Assembly (NCBI GenBank): GCA_036276235.1
Contig: DATBDZ010000149.1
Span: forward strand, 1 to 31,006
Direction: 5' to 3'
From: JANWHF01 sp036276235
GTDB taxonomy: Bacteria; Planctomycetota; Phycisphaerae; Tepidisphaerales; Tepidisphaeraceae
Length of the DNA stretch: 31,006 bases
A program made the translations under genes and the position numbers. The notes under the pieces are model-generated. The model saw nothing but the letters and a program-made list of their open reading frames with translations, ran no database searches and was not told where the DNA came from. Below, piece by piece: positions 23,234-30,781 of this stretch. Position 1 is the first letter of the stretch. Each line of letters begins with the position of its first letter.

Positions 23234-23298
23234 TGAAATCGGTTTGCTTCTGCCTCGTCAACCTAGTGTACCAGTCAATCGATGCCGCCGGAGGATTA
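23234..23298 (+). promoter_or_regulatory. Duplicated leader, copy 1
   Basis: It shares with 23899-23977, in order, TGAAATCGGT, GCCTCGTC, CCTAGT and TCGATGCCGC.GGAGGATTA. In this copy GGAGGA is not followed by a start codon at the right distance; the nearest in-frame start of the gene is GTG 23331. A tiny frame ATGCCGCCGGAGGATTAA (5 codons plus stop) lies inside. Confidence 0.7.
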
Positions 23299-23330
23299 AC
23301 AACATCATCGGGCAAACCGAAGGGGACCGC

Positions 23331-23825
23331 GTGAAGCGATTTTTAAATGTTGCTTGGAATGGGCTGGCGGCTTCGTCGGCGATAGTTTTCACGGCGACGT
23401 GCGTGTTGTGGGTGCGGAGCTACTCGGTCAATGACCGCTCGCAAATTGCCTTGAGTAAAAACCGGGGCGTTGCCCTTTGGACGTGGAAGGGGACAACGCG
23501 GGTCGCATACGCAACTTCAACAGGTGCCGACTGGAAAAGCCAATGGGCAATAGATAAAGCAAACTGGGACTACAAAATACTTTATCCGAGATTCCGTCTT
23601 GATAGGGGCGCAGATGGCAAAGGCCACCAGTGGTGGGGTGTCACCTTACCCGACTGGTTTGTAACCGCCGGCACCCTTCCAGTGCTTGCCGGTTGGATCA
23701 TGACACGTAAGCCGAAAAACGTCTCTGGGCTCTGCCCAGTCTGTGGCTACGACCTCCGCGCCACACCGCAGCGCTGCCCGGAATGTGGGACAATTTCAGG
23801 CGGCCAGCCAAGGGGGACATCATGA
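23331..23825 (+). CDS. Membrane protein with C-terminal zinc ribbon
   Basis: The 164-residue protein has a membrane segment at about residues 8-28 (WNGLAASSAIVFTATCVLWV), a Trp-rich soluble part and a second hydrophobic segment near 108-124. It ends with the zinc ribbon LCPVCGYDLRATPQRCPECG (Cys135, 138, 149, 152), a marker of planctomycetes. GTG 23331 is used because AAGGGGA precedes it by a few bases; the frame is open further upstream to 23088 but without a start context. The gene uses a leader nearly identical to that of the thioredoxin gene downstream. Function is unknown. Confidence 0.78.
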   Translation: MKRFLNVAWNGLAASSAIVFTATCVLWVRSYSVNDRSQIALSKNRGVALWTWKGTTRVAYATSTGADWKSQWAIDKANWDYKILYPRFRLDRGADGKGHQWWGVTLPDWFVTAGTLPVLAGWIMTRKPKNVSGLCPVCGYDLRATPQRCPECGTISGGQPRGTS

Positions 23826-23898
23826 AGCGCCTGCCGTCTACCCGCGGAACTTGCCGGTGGCGGCGTTGGTGTTTGCGGCGCCGCGCGTTTCGATTCTA

Positions 23899-23977
23899 TG
23901 AAATCGGTCAGATTCCGCCTCGTCTTCCTAGTTAGTGTCGCATAGAAGACGTGCCGCTCGATGCCGCGGGAGGATTA
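23899..23977 (+). promoter_or_regulatory. Duplicated leader, copy 2, with ribosome site
   Basis: This is the second copy of the leader described at 23234-23298, with about 14 extra bases before TCGATGCC. GGGAGGA ends 6 bases before ATG 23981. A seven-codon frame (ATGCCGCGGGAGGATTACCG, then a TGA stop) ends over the start codon as ATGA, so short-peptide translation may be coupled to the gene. Confidence 0.72.
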
Positions 23978-23980
23978 CCG

Positions 23981-25744
23981 ATGAAACGCGCCCGGTCGTT
24001 ATTGATCATTTTTGGGCTACTCCTTGCGTCGAAAGCCACGGCCGCGAAGGGCGCACCGGTTGACCCGACGCTATTCGTCGGCGATCCCGCCCCACCGCTG
24101 GCGATCTCGAAGTGGGTGCAAGGCGAGCCGGTGCCGCAACTGGAGAAGGGAAAGATTTACGTCATCGAATTCTGGGCCACATCGTGCGGGCCGTGCGTCC
24201 AGCTGATTCCGCACCTGTCGCGGCTGCAGGAGCAATACAAGGACAAAGGCGTAATCTTCATCGGCATCGACAGCGGTGAGCCGGACGGTGCGGCAAAAGT
24301 TCCACCACTTGTCGCGCGGATGGGCAAGCAGATGAACTACCGCGTTGCCGTCGATGACTACAGCGGAACCGAGGAGGGCCGGACCTACGTCGCCTGGGAG
24401 AAGGCGACGGGAAACGACGCGTTTCCGTGCTCGATCATCGTCGGCCGCGACGGCAGGATCGCCGGCTACGGCACGGGGATCGCCCTTGAACAAACCGTGG
24501 CCGGCACGTTCGACCCCATCAAAGAGTACGGCGGCCGCGAAGCGCAGCGCCTGATGCAACGCGCGGCTAACACGCGCGACCCGGTCGAGGCCAACCGGAT
24601 CTATGACGAGGCGGCTCGGCTCCCTGATCATCCGCCACTGCCAGAGATCAACGCCTCGCGGATTGGGAGGCTCATTTACACCCCTAAGACGAAAGTGGAG
24701 CAAGCGTACGATGCCCTCGAGCGGTTGGTCGCAGCTCCAGGTGCGCGCGCGGTGGATGTGACCTGGCCGGCGGAGATGGTGCTGAACGGGTGGAATGACG
24801 CCGACTCCGACCGGGTGCTTGCCATCCTCGAGCGCGCCGCGGCCCTTCCCGGCGACGATGTGGATCGGGTCTTCCTGCTGGCGGCGCGGTTCACCGCATA
24901 CAACCGCAAGGGGGATTTTGCGGCGGCCGCGAATATCGCTTCGCAACTGGCCAAAGCTCCCGGCGACGACCCGCGCCGATTGCTCAGCGTCGCGTGGGCG
25001 ATGGCACGGCGCGAAGATGCCGACGCGGGCTATCTTGCGGCGGCGCGCGAATTGGGGGCGCACGCCAATGGAATGAAAGCCAAGCCGATCAGCGAGTCCG
25101 TCAACTTCGCGCCCGATGTCGCAACCAACCAGAACCGTGTGCGGATCGGTCTGGCGCTGCGTTCAGGCGATCGCGCGGCCGTCGATGACGCCATACGACA
25201 GGTGACCCAATCCCCCGATGCCACGCCGGATGGCTTGAAAGGCGTGTCTGATTACCTGGCCGGCCTGCGCGGCTATGGCTTGCCAGCCGTGGATGCGAGC
25301 CTGGCCCTGCTCGACCGTGCCGCGGCGCTGGCGGAAGACCCCGCCGCCCGCGAAATGGTCGCGCAAGCGCGCTTCAAGGCTCTGCTGGCCAAGCACGATT
25401 TTTCCGCGGCGTATGCCCTGACTCGCGAGGTCGCGGATCGGCCGGATGCATCTGCGTCGGTCTTGAACTCCCTGGCTTGGACCATCGCGACCGACGCGCC
25501 TTTGACCCAGCGAGATCTCGATCTCGCGCAGCGCATGGCGGAGCGGGCCGTCGCGCTAACCGAAAACAAGGATGCCAACAAGATCGATACCTACGCGCGA
25601 GTGATGTACGAGAAGGGAAAAGTGGCTCGTGCCGTGGAGCTTGAAGGGCAGGCGGCCAAGATCGCCGACCGACCTGACATCCGGGCCGCGCTCGACTTGT
25701 ACAAATCAAAGCTTGCGGCGACGCCCAGTCCGCAGGCCAAGTGA
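23981..25744 (+). CDS. Exported TlpA/ResA-like thioredoxin with a C-terminal helical repeat domain
   Basis: The 587-residue protein has a signal peptide (about 1-22, LLIIFGLLLASKATA), a redoxin domain at about 30-190, and a long helical part. The thioredoxin motif FWATSCGPC has its cysteines at 69 and 72 and is intact. The C-terminal 380 residues are rich in Ala, Leu and Asp with TPR-like helix pairs (DRVFLLAARFTAYNRKGDFA, LNSLAWTIA, IDTYARVMYEKG), which should bind a protein partner. It probably acts as an exported disulfide reductase or redox sensor. ATG 23981 is set by GGGAGGA 6 bases upstream and by the signal peptide. Confidence 0.88.
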   Translation: MKRARSLLIIFGLLLASKATAAKGAPVDPTLFVGDPAPPLAISKWVQGEPVPQLEKGKIYVIEFWATSCGPCVQLIPHLSRLQEQYKDKGVIFIGIDSGEPDGAAKVPPLVARMGKQMNYRVAVDDYSGTEEGRTYVAWEKATGNDAFPCSIIVGRDGRIAGYGTGIALEQTVAGTFDPIKEYGGREAQRLMQRAANTRDPVEANRIYDEAARLPDHPPLPEINASRIGRLIYTPKTKVEQAYDALERLVAAPGARAVDVTWPAEMVLNGWNDADSDRVLAILERAAALPGDDVDRVFLLAARFTAYNRKGDFAAAANIASQLAKAPGDDPRRLLSVAWAMARREDADAGYLAAARELGAHANGMKAKPISESVNFAPDVATNQNRVRIGLALRSGDRAAVDDAIRQVTQSPDATPDGLKGVSDYLAGLRGYGLPAVDASLALLDRAAALAEDPAAREMVAQARFKALLAKHDFSAAYALTREVADRPDASASVLNSLAWTIATDAPLTQRDLDLAQRMAERAVALTENKDANKIDTYARVMYEKGKVARAVELEGQAAKIADRPDIRAALDLYKSKLAATPSPQAK

Positions 25745-25779
25745 TGGCTGTCGCAAGGCCGGCGATATAATCTCTTGTT

Positions 25780-26472
25780 GTGAAGAGCCCTTTCCCGGGA
25801 ATGGATCCTTACCTCGAGCGTCATTGGCGCGACGTGCAACTTGCACTCATCATCGCCGCCCGGGAATCGTTGGATTACTCTCTCCCGCCCGATCTGGTCG
25901 CGCGAGTCGATGAGCGCACATATGTCGAAGAGGATAAACTTGGTGGCCGGATTAAATTCGAACCAGAACCTGTTACTGAACGGTTCATTGAGGTTCGCAA
26001 GGCCGACAATGGGCACGTCGTTACAGCGATCGAGTTTGTAAGCGCGGCAAACAAAAAAAGAGACTCCGCAGCTTGGGATGCATATCTCAGAACCCGCAAA
26101 CTCCTCGTCGCAGCATCATCAAACGTTGTCGAGATCGATCTGACCCGTGGCGGAGACTGGATCGGCTTAATGGATCTGCATAGCGCTCCCGCCCATGTTC
26201 ATCAAGCCTATCGCGCCACTGTGCGGCTCGCCGATCGGGCCGGACGAGTGGAGTATTATCCGATCTCGCTCCGTCAGCGACTGCAGATGCTGGCGATTCC
26301 GCTGCGGCTCAGCGACAAGGATGTCCTATTGGATTTACAAGAATTGCTCGATCGCGCATATGAATCCGGTCGATACGGCTCGACGGATTACCGCGTGAGT
26401 TGCGATCCGCCGCTCGACGCTGAGGACGCCGAGTGGGCCGATCAGCTTTTACGCGGTGCCGGTCGGCGATAG
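25780..26472 (+). CDS. DUF4058 family protein, complete
   Basis: The 230-residue protein starts KSPFPGMDPYLERHWRDVQ, the conserved N-terminus of DUF4058. Other shared blocks are LPPDLVARVDERTYVEE, TERFIEVR, VVTAIEFVSAANK and WIGLMDLHSAPAHVHQAYRA. It has no signal peptide. GTG 25780 is used; no strong ribosome site is seen, and it starts 35 bases after the thioredoxin stop. It is the paralogue of the gene at 1-350. Function is unknown. Confidence 0.88.
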   Translation: MKSPFPGMDPYLERHWRDVQLALIIAARESLDYSLPPDLVARVDERTYVEEDKLGGRIKFEPEPVTERFIEVRKADNGHVVTAIEFVSAANKKRDSAAWDAYLRTRKLLVAASSNVVEIDLTRGGDWIGLMDLHSAPAHVHQAYRATVRLADRAGRVEYYPISLRQRLQMLAIPLRLSDKDVLLDLQELLDRAYESGRYGSTDYRVSCDPPLDAEDAEWADQLLRGAGRR

Positions 26473-26516
26473 CATTCGCGATTGAACGATGCTCGGCCAA
26501 CACGGTAACAACAAAT

Positions 26517-26951
26517 ATGAAAAGTCCCATCGAGATTATCGTGATCGCGCTCGCCGCATTGTTTGCCAGCGCATCCGCGCTTCGCGCGGCGGACAAACCC
26601 GCCACGCAACCTTCGGAAACCGAAGTGAAAAAGATCACCCTCCCAGAATTCGACACGATGCGCGCCGACAAAGCCGCGGTCGTGCTGGATGTCCGGACAG
26701 CCCGGGAATTTGCCGCCGGCCATGTGCCGGGGGCGGTGAACATCGATTGGCACGCGCGCGATTTTGCCGACCAGGTGGCGAAGCTCGACAAATCCAAAAC
26801 GTATCTCGTGCACTGTCAGGCCGGCGTTCGCAGTGCCGCCGCCACCAAGAAGATGAGCACGATGGATTTTCTTCACCTCTACGATTTCGGCGGCGGGTAT
26901 GCCGCTTATGAAAAAGCCGGCAAACCGATCGAAAAGCCAGCGGCGAAGTAG
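26517..26951 (+). CDS. Exported rhodanese-like sulfurtransferase
   Basis: The 144-residue protein has a signal peptide (residues 1-24, ending LRAA) and one rhodanese domain. Conserved parts are LDVRTAREFAAGHVPGAVNI and the active loop HCQAGVR with catalytic Cys100. The CxxGxR loop suggests a sulfurtransferase-like domain working in the periplasm. The frame is open upstream to 26433, but ATG 26517 fits the signal peptide and the 44-base gap from DUF4058. The sulfur acceptor is not known. Confidence 0.9.
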   Translation: MKSPIEIIVIALAALFASASALRAADKPATQPSETEVKKITLPEFDTMRADKAAVVLDVRTAREFAAGHVPGAVNIDWHARDFADQVAKLDKSKTYLVHCQAGVRSAAATKKMSTMDFLHLYDFGGGYAAYEKAGKPIEKPAAK

Positions 26952-26984
26952 TTCGCTCGCTAAGTAATTCACGCACGAAGTGCT

Positions 26985-27200
26985 TCACTCATTGGTCTTG
27001 AAGCATTGGATCGCCATTGAGGTGAACGCCGCGCTGATGAACATTGTCGCGCAGGTTCCGAGCCATCTCCAGAACGGCGCGTGATTGGTCGGAATCACGC
27101 CCCAGATTCCAAGCAATCCTATTACGGTACCCGCCGCGATCGAGACGAGGCAGATTACGAAGGAACAGATGTTGATGCGGGCGATTTGTTGACGGGTCAT
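26985..27200 (-). CDS. Small membrane protein, 71 residues
   Basis: The protein has two hydrophobic segments, about 12-36 (CSFVICLVSIAAGTVIGLLGIW) and 44-66 (RWLGTCATMFISAAFTSMAI). GGAAGGA lies 8 bases before ATG 27200, which supports expression. No family is recognised. It converges on the rhodanese gene and lies between it and the 132-nt repeat. Confidence 0.65.
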   Translation of the reverse strand: MTRQQIARINICSFVICLVSIAAGTVIGLLGIWGVIPTNHAPFWRWLGTCATMFISAAFTSMAIQCFKTNE

Positions 27201-27322
27201 TGAGGGGTCCTTCCGAAAAGGTTTGACTCAATTATTGGTGAAATTCGCGCCGGTGGACAAGGAGCCAATGTCGGTGCGATCGCGATTTGAAAGTTGTGAA
27301 AACCGCTCGAAAGGCCGCCTTA

Positions 27323-27453
27323 AGAACCCTCTCCCCTGTACTCAGGGGAGTGGGCAGGGTGAGGGGACAGCGGGCCGCAGTACGGCGCAGTTAGCAAATC
27401 CGCAGTTCGTCCCCTCGCCCCAACCCTCTCCCCTGAGTACAGGGGAGAGGGAG
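27323..27453 (-). repeat. 132-nt double-hairpin element, copy 3 (inverted)
   Basis: The reverse strand carries the same unit as copies 1 and 2, 131 bases long. The core read on the minus strand, ACGAACTGCGGATTTGCTAA and following, aligns with the cores of copies 1 and 2. It lies 23 bases from the 3' end of the group II intron. Confidence 0.9.
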
Positions 27454-27516
27454 AAAAGGAATTCAATCAGCCACGATCGGGGTAGGGAAGGCCGAACTCA
27501 TTCGGCCTTCCCTCCC

Positions 27517-27553
27517 GCCAAACCGGACTGGCGGGTCTACCGCATCCGGCTTT
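27517..27553 (-). ncRNA. Group II intron domain V (catalytic hairpin)
   Basis: The sequence AAAGCCGGATGCGG pairs with CCGCCAGTCCGGTTTGGC, with the AGC catalytic triad at the base and a GTAGAC-type tip. It starts 5 bases after the maturase stop. This is the most conserved part of group II introns. Confidence 0.8.
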
Positions 27554-27557
27554 CCAG

Positions 27558-28898
27558 TCAGTGGGCCGCCTTCGCGGATTGGCGCGCCCGAGCAAAGGCA
27601 TCGTTCAGCGTATAGAGACCTTGCTCGATAAAATAGGCGTTGGGCCAGCGCTGATGGTCCCGGCCTCGGGCCTTTCCCTTTCGTTTCTGGCGTTTGCGCA
27701 GGAGGCTGCGGAGCCTGCCGCGCACCCAGCCGTCCAGATAGGGGAAGGTCGTTTTGTAGCTGTGTTTGAAGTATCCAAACCAGCCACGCAGCGTGCGATT
27801 GAGGTCGGCAATGATCAGCGGCAGCGCCCTGCCGTCGGTTCGTTTGGTCTTGGCCCGGATCGTGTCTCGCAGCTTCATCAGGCTCTTGTTGCGGACGAAG
27901 CGTCGGCCCCGCTCGAAGCGGTAGCCCAGAAACTCGAAGGGCTCGACTCGCGAATCGACGATCCGCGTTTTGGTCGGATGCAGCGTGAGGCCGGCTTGCG
28001 CCGTCCACGCCGTCACTGCCTCCAGCGCGGCTTGGGCTTGCTCCTTGGTTTTGCACAGGATCACAAAATCGTCCGCGTAGCGCACCATCGCGTAGCCCGA
28101 CGCCGCCATCTGTTGATCCAGCGGGTCGAGATAGATGTTGCTCAACAGCGGTGAGAGCACCGCTCCCTGTGGCGCTCCGGCGGTCGGCGTCCACTGGCTC
28201 AAGCCTTCCATGATGTTTGCCTCAAGGAAAGACTCGATCAGTTTCAGCACGCGGCCGTCGGCCACACGCTTTTGCACCTGTTCCATCAGCCGCCGGTGCG
28301 GGATGGTGTCAAAGTAGCTCTTGAGGTCGGCGTCCACCACGTAATGATGTCCTTCGCGCAGCAGTCGCCAGACGTGCCGCAGGGCGTCGCGGGCGCTTCG
28401 GCCGGGCCGAAAGCCGTAGCTCTGCGGGGCAAACTGCTTCTCGAAGATCGGTTCGATCACCTGGCGAACGGCGCCTTGCGCGATGCGGTCGACGACCGTC
28501 GGTATCCCCAGCGGACGCTGCGTGCCGTCGGCTTTGGGGATGTAGGTCCGCCGGATCGCCTTGGGCCGGTATTGTCCGGTCCTCAGTTGCTCCGACAGCC
28601 ACTTGAGGTTCGTCTCCGCCTCGCGCTCGTACTGCCCGATGCTCATGCCGTCCACACCCGCCGCCCCCTGGTTGCGTGCGGCTTTGGCCCACGCGGCCCA
28701 GAGGTTCTTGAGGTTGTAGACCTTGTCGATCAGACTGAACCAGACGCCTCCTTTCACTCCGTCTTCCAGAGCGGCCAACATGCGATCCGTCCAGACTGAT
28801 GCTTCGGCCCATTGCCATCGCGCTCGTCGCGCGTGGGTTTGGTGGTCCTCTCCGGCTTGTGTAGCCCTCGTGGGCACTGCCGTCGGTTGCTCTTGCAT
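27558..28898 (-). CDS. ltrA: Group II intron reverse transcriptase/maturase
   Basis: The 446-residue protein is a full maturase. The RT part shows GAAGVDGMSI (RT-0/1), RPLGIPTVVDRIAQ (RT-2), YGFRPGRSARDAL, VVDADLKSYFDTIPH with Asp190 and 192, GAPQGAVLSPLLSNIYL, and the YADD active site at 274-277. Domain X covers about 340-420 (RGWFGYFKHSYKTTF). No HNH endonuclease domain follows. Start choice: AGAAGGA lies 8 bases before ATG 28898, whereas ATG 28964 has no such site. The key catalytic residues are all present, so the element may be mobile, for example by replication-linked retrohoming. Confidence 0.93.
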   Translation of the reverse strand: MQEQPTAVPTRATQAGEDHQTHARRARWQWAEASVWTDRMLAALEDGVKGGVWFSLIDKVYNLKNLWAAWAKAARNQGAAGVDGMSIGQYEREAETNLKWLSEQLRTGQYRPKAIRRTYIPKADGTQRPLGIPTVVDRIAQGAVRQVIEPIFEKQFAPQSYGFRPGRSARDALRHVWRLLREGHHYVVDADLKSYFDTIPHRRLMEQVQKRVADGRVLKLIESFLEANIMEGLSQWTPTAGAPQGAVLSPLLSNIYLDPLDQQMAASGYAMVRYADDFVILCKTKEQAQAALEAVTAWTAQAGLTLHPTKTRIVDSRVEPFEFLGYRFERGRRFVRNKSLMKLRDTIRAKTKRTDGRALPLIIADLNRTLRGWFGYFKHSYKTTFPYLDGWVRGRLRSLLRKRQKRKGKARGRDHQRWPNAYFIEQGLYTLNDAFARARQSAKAAH

Positions 28899-29372
28899 CG
28901 GCTCTGTCCTTCTCGCTTCCACTTTCCTGCGTCCCTTGGCTCCGGCCCCGTTACGGGCTTTCATCGCTACTACGGACGCTCTGACTCCTGCCGCGGCCGG
29001 CTCTTGGGCGACTCTATGGTTCGCATGAACACCGTTCGCTTCTCCGCGGCAGGTCTCCCTGCTTCATGCATCGGATCTTCCGCGCCGTTCCGCCTCCAAC
29101 CACCTGATGGCCCCCGCGATCGCTTTGACACGTTACCCTTCAGCGTCGCGGGCTTCCCGTTTGCGGCGGGTCTGGGGTTCGCCATTCCCTAGCAGGCTCC
29201 CCGGTCCATCCGGCCGAATCGAGTTCACTTGCGTTGCGGACCGGCAGTTCACCTCCGGTTGCTCTCCACCTGGCCTCGCGGCCATGCAGTTACCTTCAGT
29301 TACGGGCCGGAGAACGTCTGCCCGAAGAGGACTTGCACCTCTCTGATCTGATACACTCGCAGGCGCACTAGG

Positions 29373-29388
29373 GCGGGATTTATCCCGC
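29373..29388. repeat. 16-base palindrome next to the intron 5' end
   Basis: GCGGGATTTATCCCGC has 7-base perfect arms. It lies 4 bases from the first base of the intron, on the 5' exon side, so the intron sits beside a hairpin-forming sequence. Confidence 0.8.
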
Positions 29389-29446
29389 AGCTTTTGTTGC
29401 TGTAGAGCGTGCTCGCGACCGTTTCTCGTTCTAAAAAGGATCGTTA

Positions 29447-29682
29447 CGCCAAGACGGCATGACGCCAAGGGTCAATTCTTCTTTGCGTCTTTGTCTCTTT
29501 GCGTCTTTGCGCAATTTGAATCGCGCAAAGACGCAAAGAGGCAAAGAGCGCAAAGGAATTGAATTCATGGAAAGAGCAAAAGACTTCACGAGCCAGGATG
29601 CATCAAACGAAATTCATCTCAAAGCCTGGAGTTCTTTAGCTTCGCATGTTCATATATTCCGTGGCGTCTTGGCCTCTTGGCG
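29447..29682. repeat. Nested palindromic element of about 236 nt
   Basis: Outer arms at 29447-29469 and 29660-29682 (CGCCAAGACGG.. and ..TCTTGGCG) match at 19 of 23 positions. Inner arms at 29481-29512 and 29523-29555 (CTTTGCGTCTTTG words) pair closely around 10 bases. No gene is seen inside, and the whole is shaped like a small non-coding element. It lies upstream of the MBL gene at 29744. Confidence 0.8.
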
Positions 29683-29743
29683 CAAATGAGCGGCACCACA
29701 ACGCAATCCATCCCACCGAATAATTCACAGCAAGGAGCAACAA

Positions 29744-30781
29744 ATGAAACGACCCCTGGAGAAATTCATCATCGTGTCGGCTGTTCTCTTCTTCGCATCC
29801 CTCGCCCGCGCGAGCGCCGCTGACAAGAAGCTGGACGTTTACTGGAATGACACCGAAGGCGGTGCCGCCACCCTGATTGTCACGCCGGCCGGCGAGTCGG
29901 TGCTGATTGACGCCGGCAATCCGGGCGGGCGCGATTCTCAACGCATCTTCAAAACCGCAACCGAAGTCGCACATCTCAAACAGATCGATTATCTGATCAC
30001 CACGCATTTCCACATCGATCATTTTGGCGGCGCTGCCGCCCTGTCGAAGCTGATCCCGATCAAGGTCGTCTACGACAATGGCGAGTTCCAGGGCGGCCGC
30101 GAGCGGCCGAGCAAGGAATACCTGGAATTCCCCGCCGAGCGCCGCGTGCTTAATCCCGGCGACACGCTTCCGCTCAAGCAGGCGGACGGCGCGCCGCCAA
30201 TCGCGATGCGCTGCATCGCGGCGCGGCAGAAGATCATCGATCCCCCCGCCAACGCCCAGCCCAATCCCGATTGCGCCGAAGTCCGCAAGAAGCTCGACGA
30301 TGCCTCCGACAACGCCAACAGCATCGTGCAGGTCCTGAGCTTCGGCGATTTCCGCATGTACCTCGGCGGCGATCTCACCTGGAACGTCGAAGCCAAACTC
30401 GTCTGCCCGATCAACCTGATCGGCAAAGTCGATGTCTATCAGGTGACGCATCACGGCCTGGATCAAAGCAATAATCCGGTGGTAGTGAAATCGGTTGCGC
30501 CAACGGTAGCCGTCTTCAGCAACGGCCCCCGCAAAGGCGCTGAAGCCGGCACATGGCAGACGATCAAAGCGCAGGATTCGATTCAGGGAATCTTCCTGAT
30601 CCACAAAAGCCAGGCCGCCAACGGCCCGAACATCCCGGAAGAATTCATCGCGAATACAAAGAACAACGCGGACGATCAGGGCAATTACATCGCGCTGTCG
30701 GTCGAGCCGACGGGGAAGAATTACACGGTCAGCATTCCGGCGAACAAGAAGGACTGGAAGTTTGAGACGAAGGGGAAGTGA
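29744..30781 (+). CDS. Exported metallo-beta-lactamase-fold hydrolase
   Basis: The 345-residue protein has a signal peptide (about 1-25, LFFASLARASA). The metal motif THFHIDHFGG gives His88, His90, Asp92 and His93; further ligands are likely in LGGDLTWN and QVTHHGLD. It is closest to the ComEC/Rec2-type MBL domain, without the membrane part, and so may be an exported nuclease or phosphoesterase; the substrate is not known. AAGGAG lies about 8 bases before ATG 29744. Confidence 0.88.
   Translation: MKRPLEKFIIVSAVLFFASLARASAADKKLDVYWNDTEGGAATLIVTPAGESVLIDAGNPGGRDSQRIFKTATEVAHLKQIDYLITTHFHIDHFGGAAALSKLIPIKVVYDNGEFQGGRERPSKEYLEFPAERRVLNPGDTLPLKQADGAPPIAMRCIAARQKIIDPPANAQPNPDCAEVRKKLDDASDNANSIVQVLSFGDFRMYLGGDLTWNVEAKLVCPINLIGKVDVYQVTHHGLDQSNNPVVVKSVAPTVAVFSNGPRKGAEAGTWQTIKAQDSIQGIFLIHKSQAANGPNIPEEFIANTKNNADDQGNYIALSVEPTGKNYTVSIPANKKDWKFETKGK

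Larger units (their letters stand above)
27476..29368 (-). mobile_element. Group II intron, about 1.9 kb, apparently intact
   Basis: The 5' end (minus strand, 29368) begins GTGCGCCTGCGAG, the expected GUGCG start. The 3' end at 27476 closes with CCTACCCCGAT. Domain V lies at about 27517-27553 (AAAGCCGGATGCGG ... AGTCCGGTTTGGC), directly after the maturase stop. Domain VI follows, with a 12-pair stem GGGAAGGCCGAA and an unpaired A eight bases from the end. Both ends and the coding part are complete. The ends are my assignment by motif and need checking by an intron model. Confidence 0.82.

Noticed and set aside
12051..27453. CRISPR array
   Set aside because: The repeats are far apart, palindromic and lack regular spacers; no cas gene is present.
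27463..28194. Second minus-strand frame in the intron
   Set aside because: It is out of frame with the maturase and has no RT motifs.
29636..30604. Minus-strand frame of 322 codons
   Set aside because: Antisense to the MBL-fold gene, which has a signal peptide, metal motif and ribosome site.
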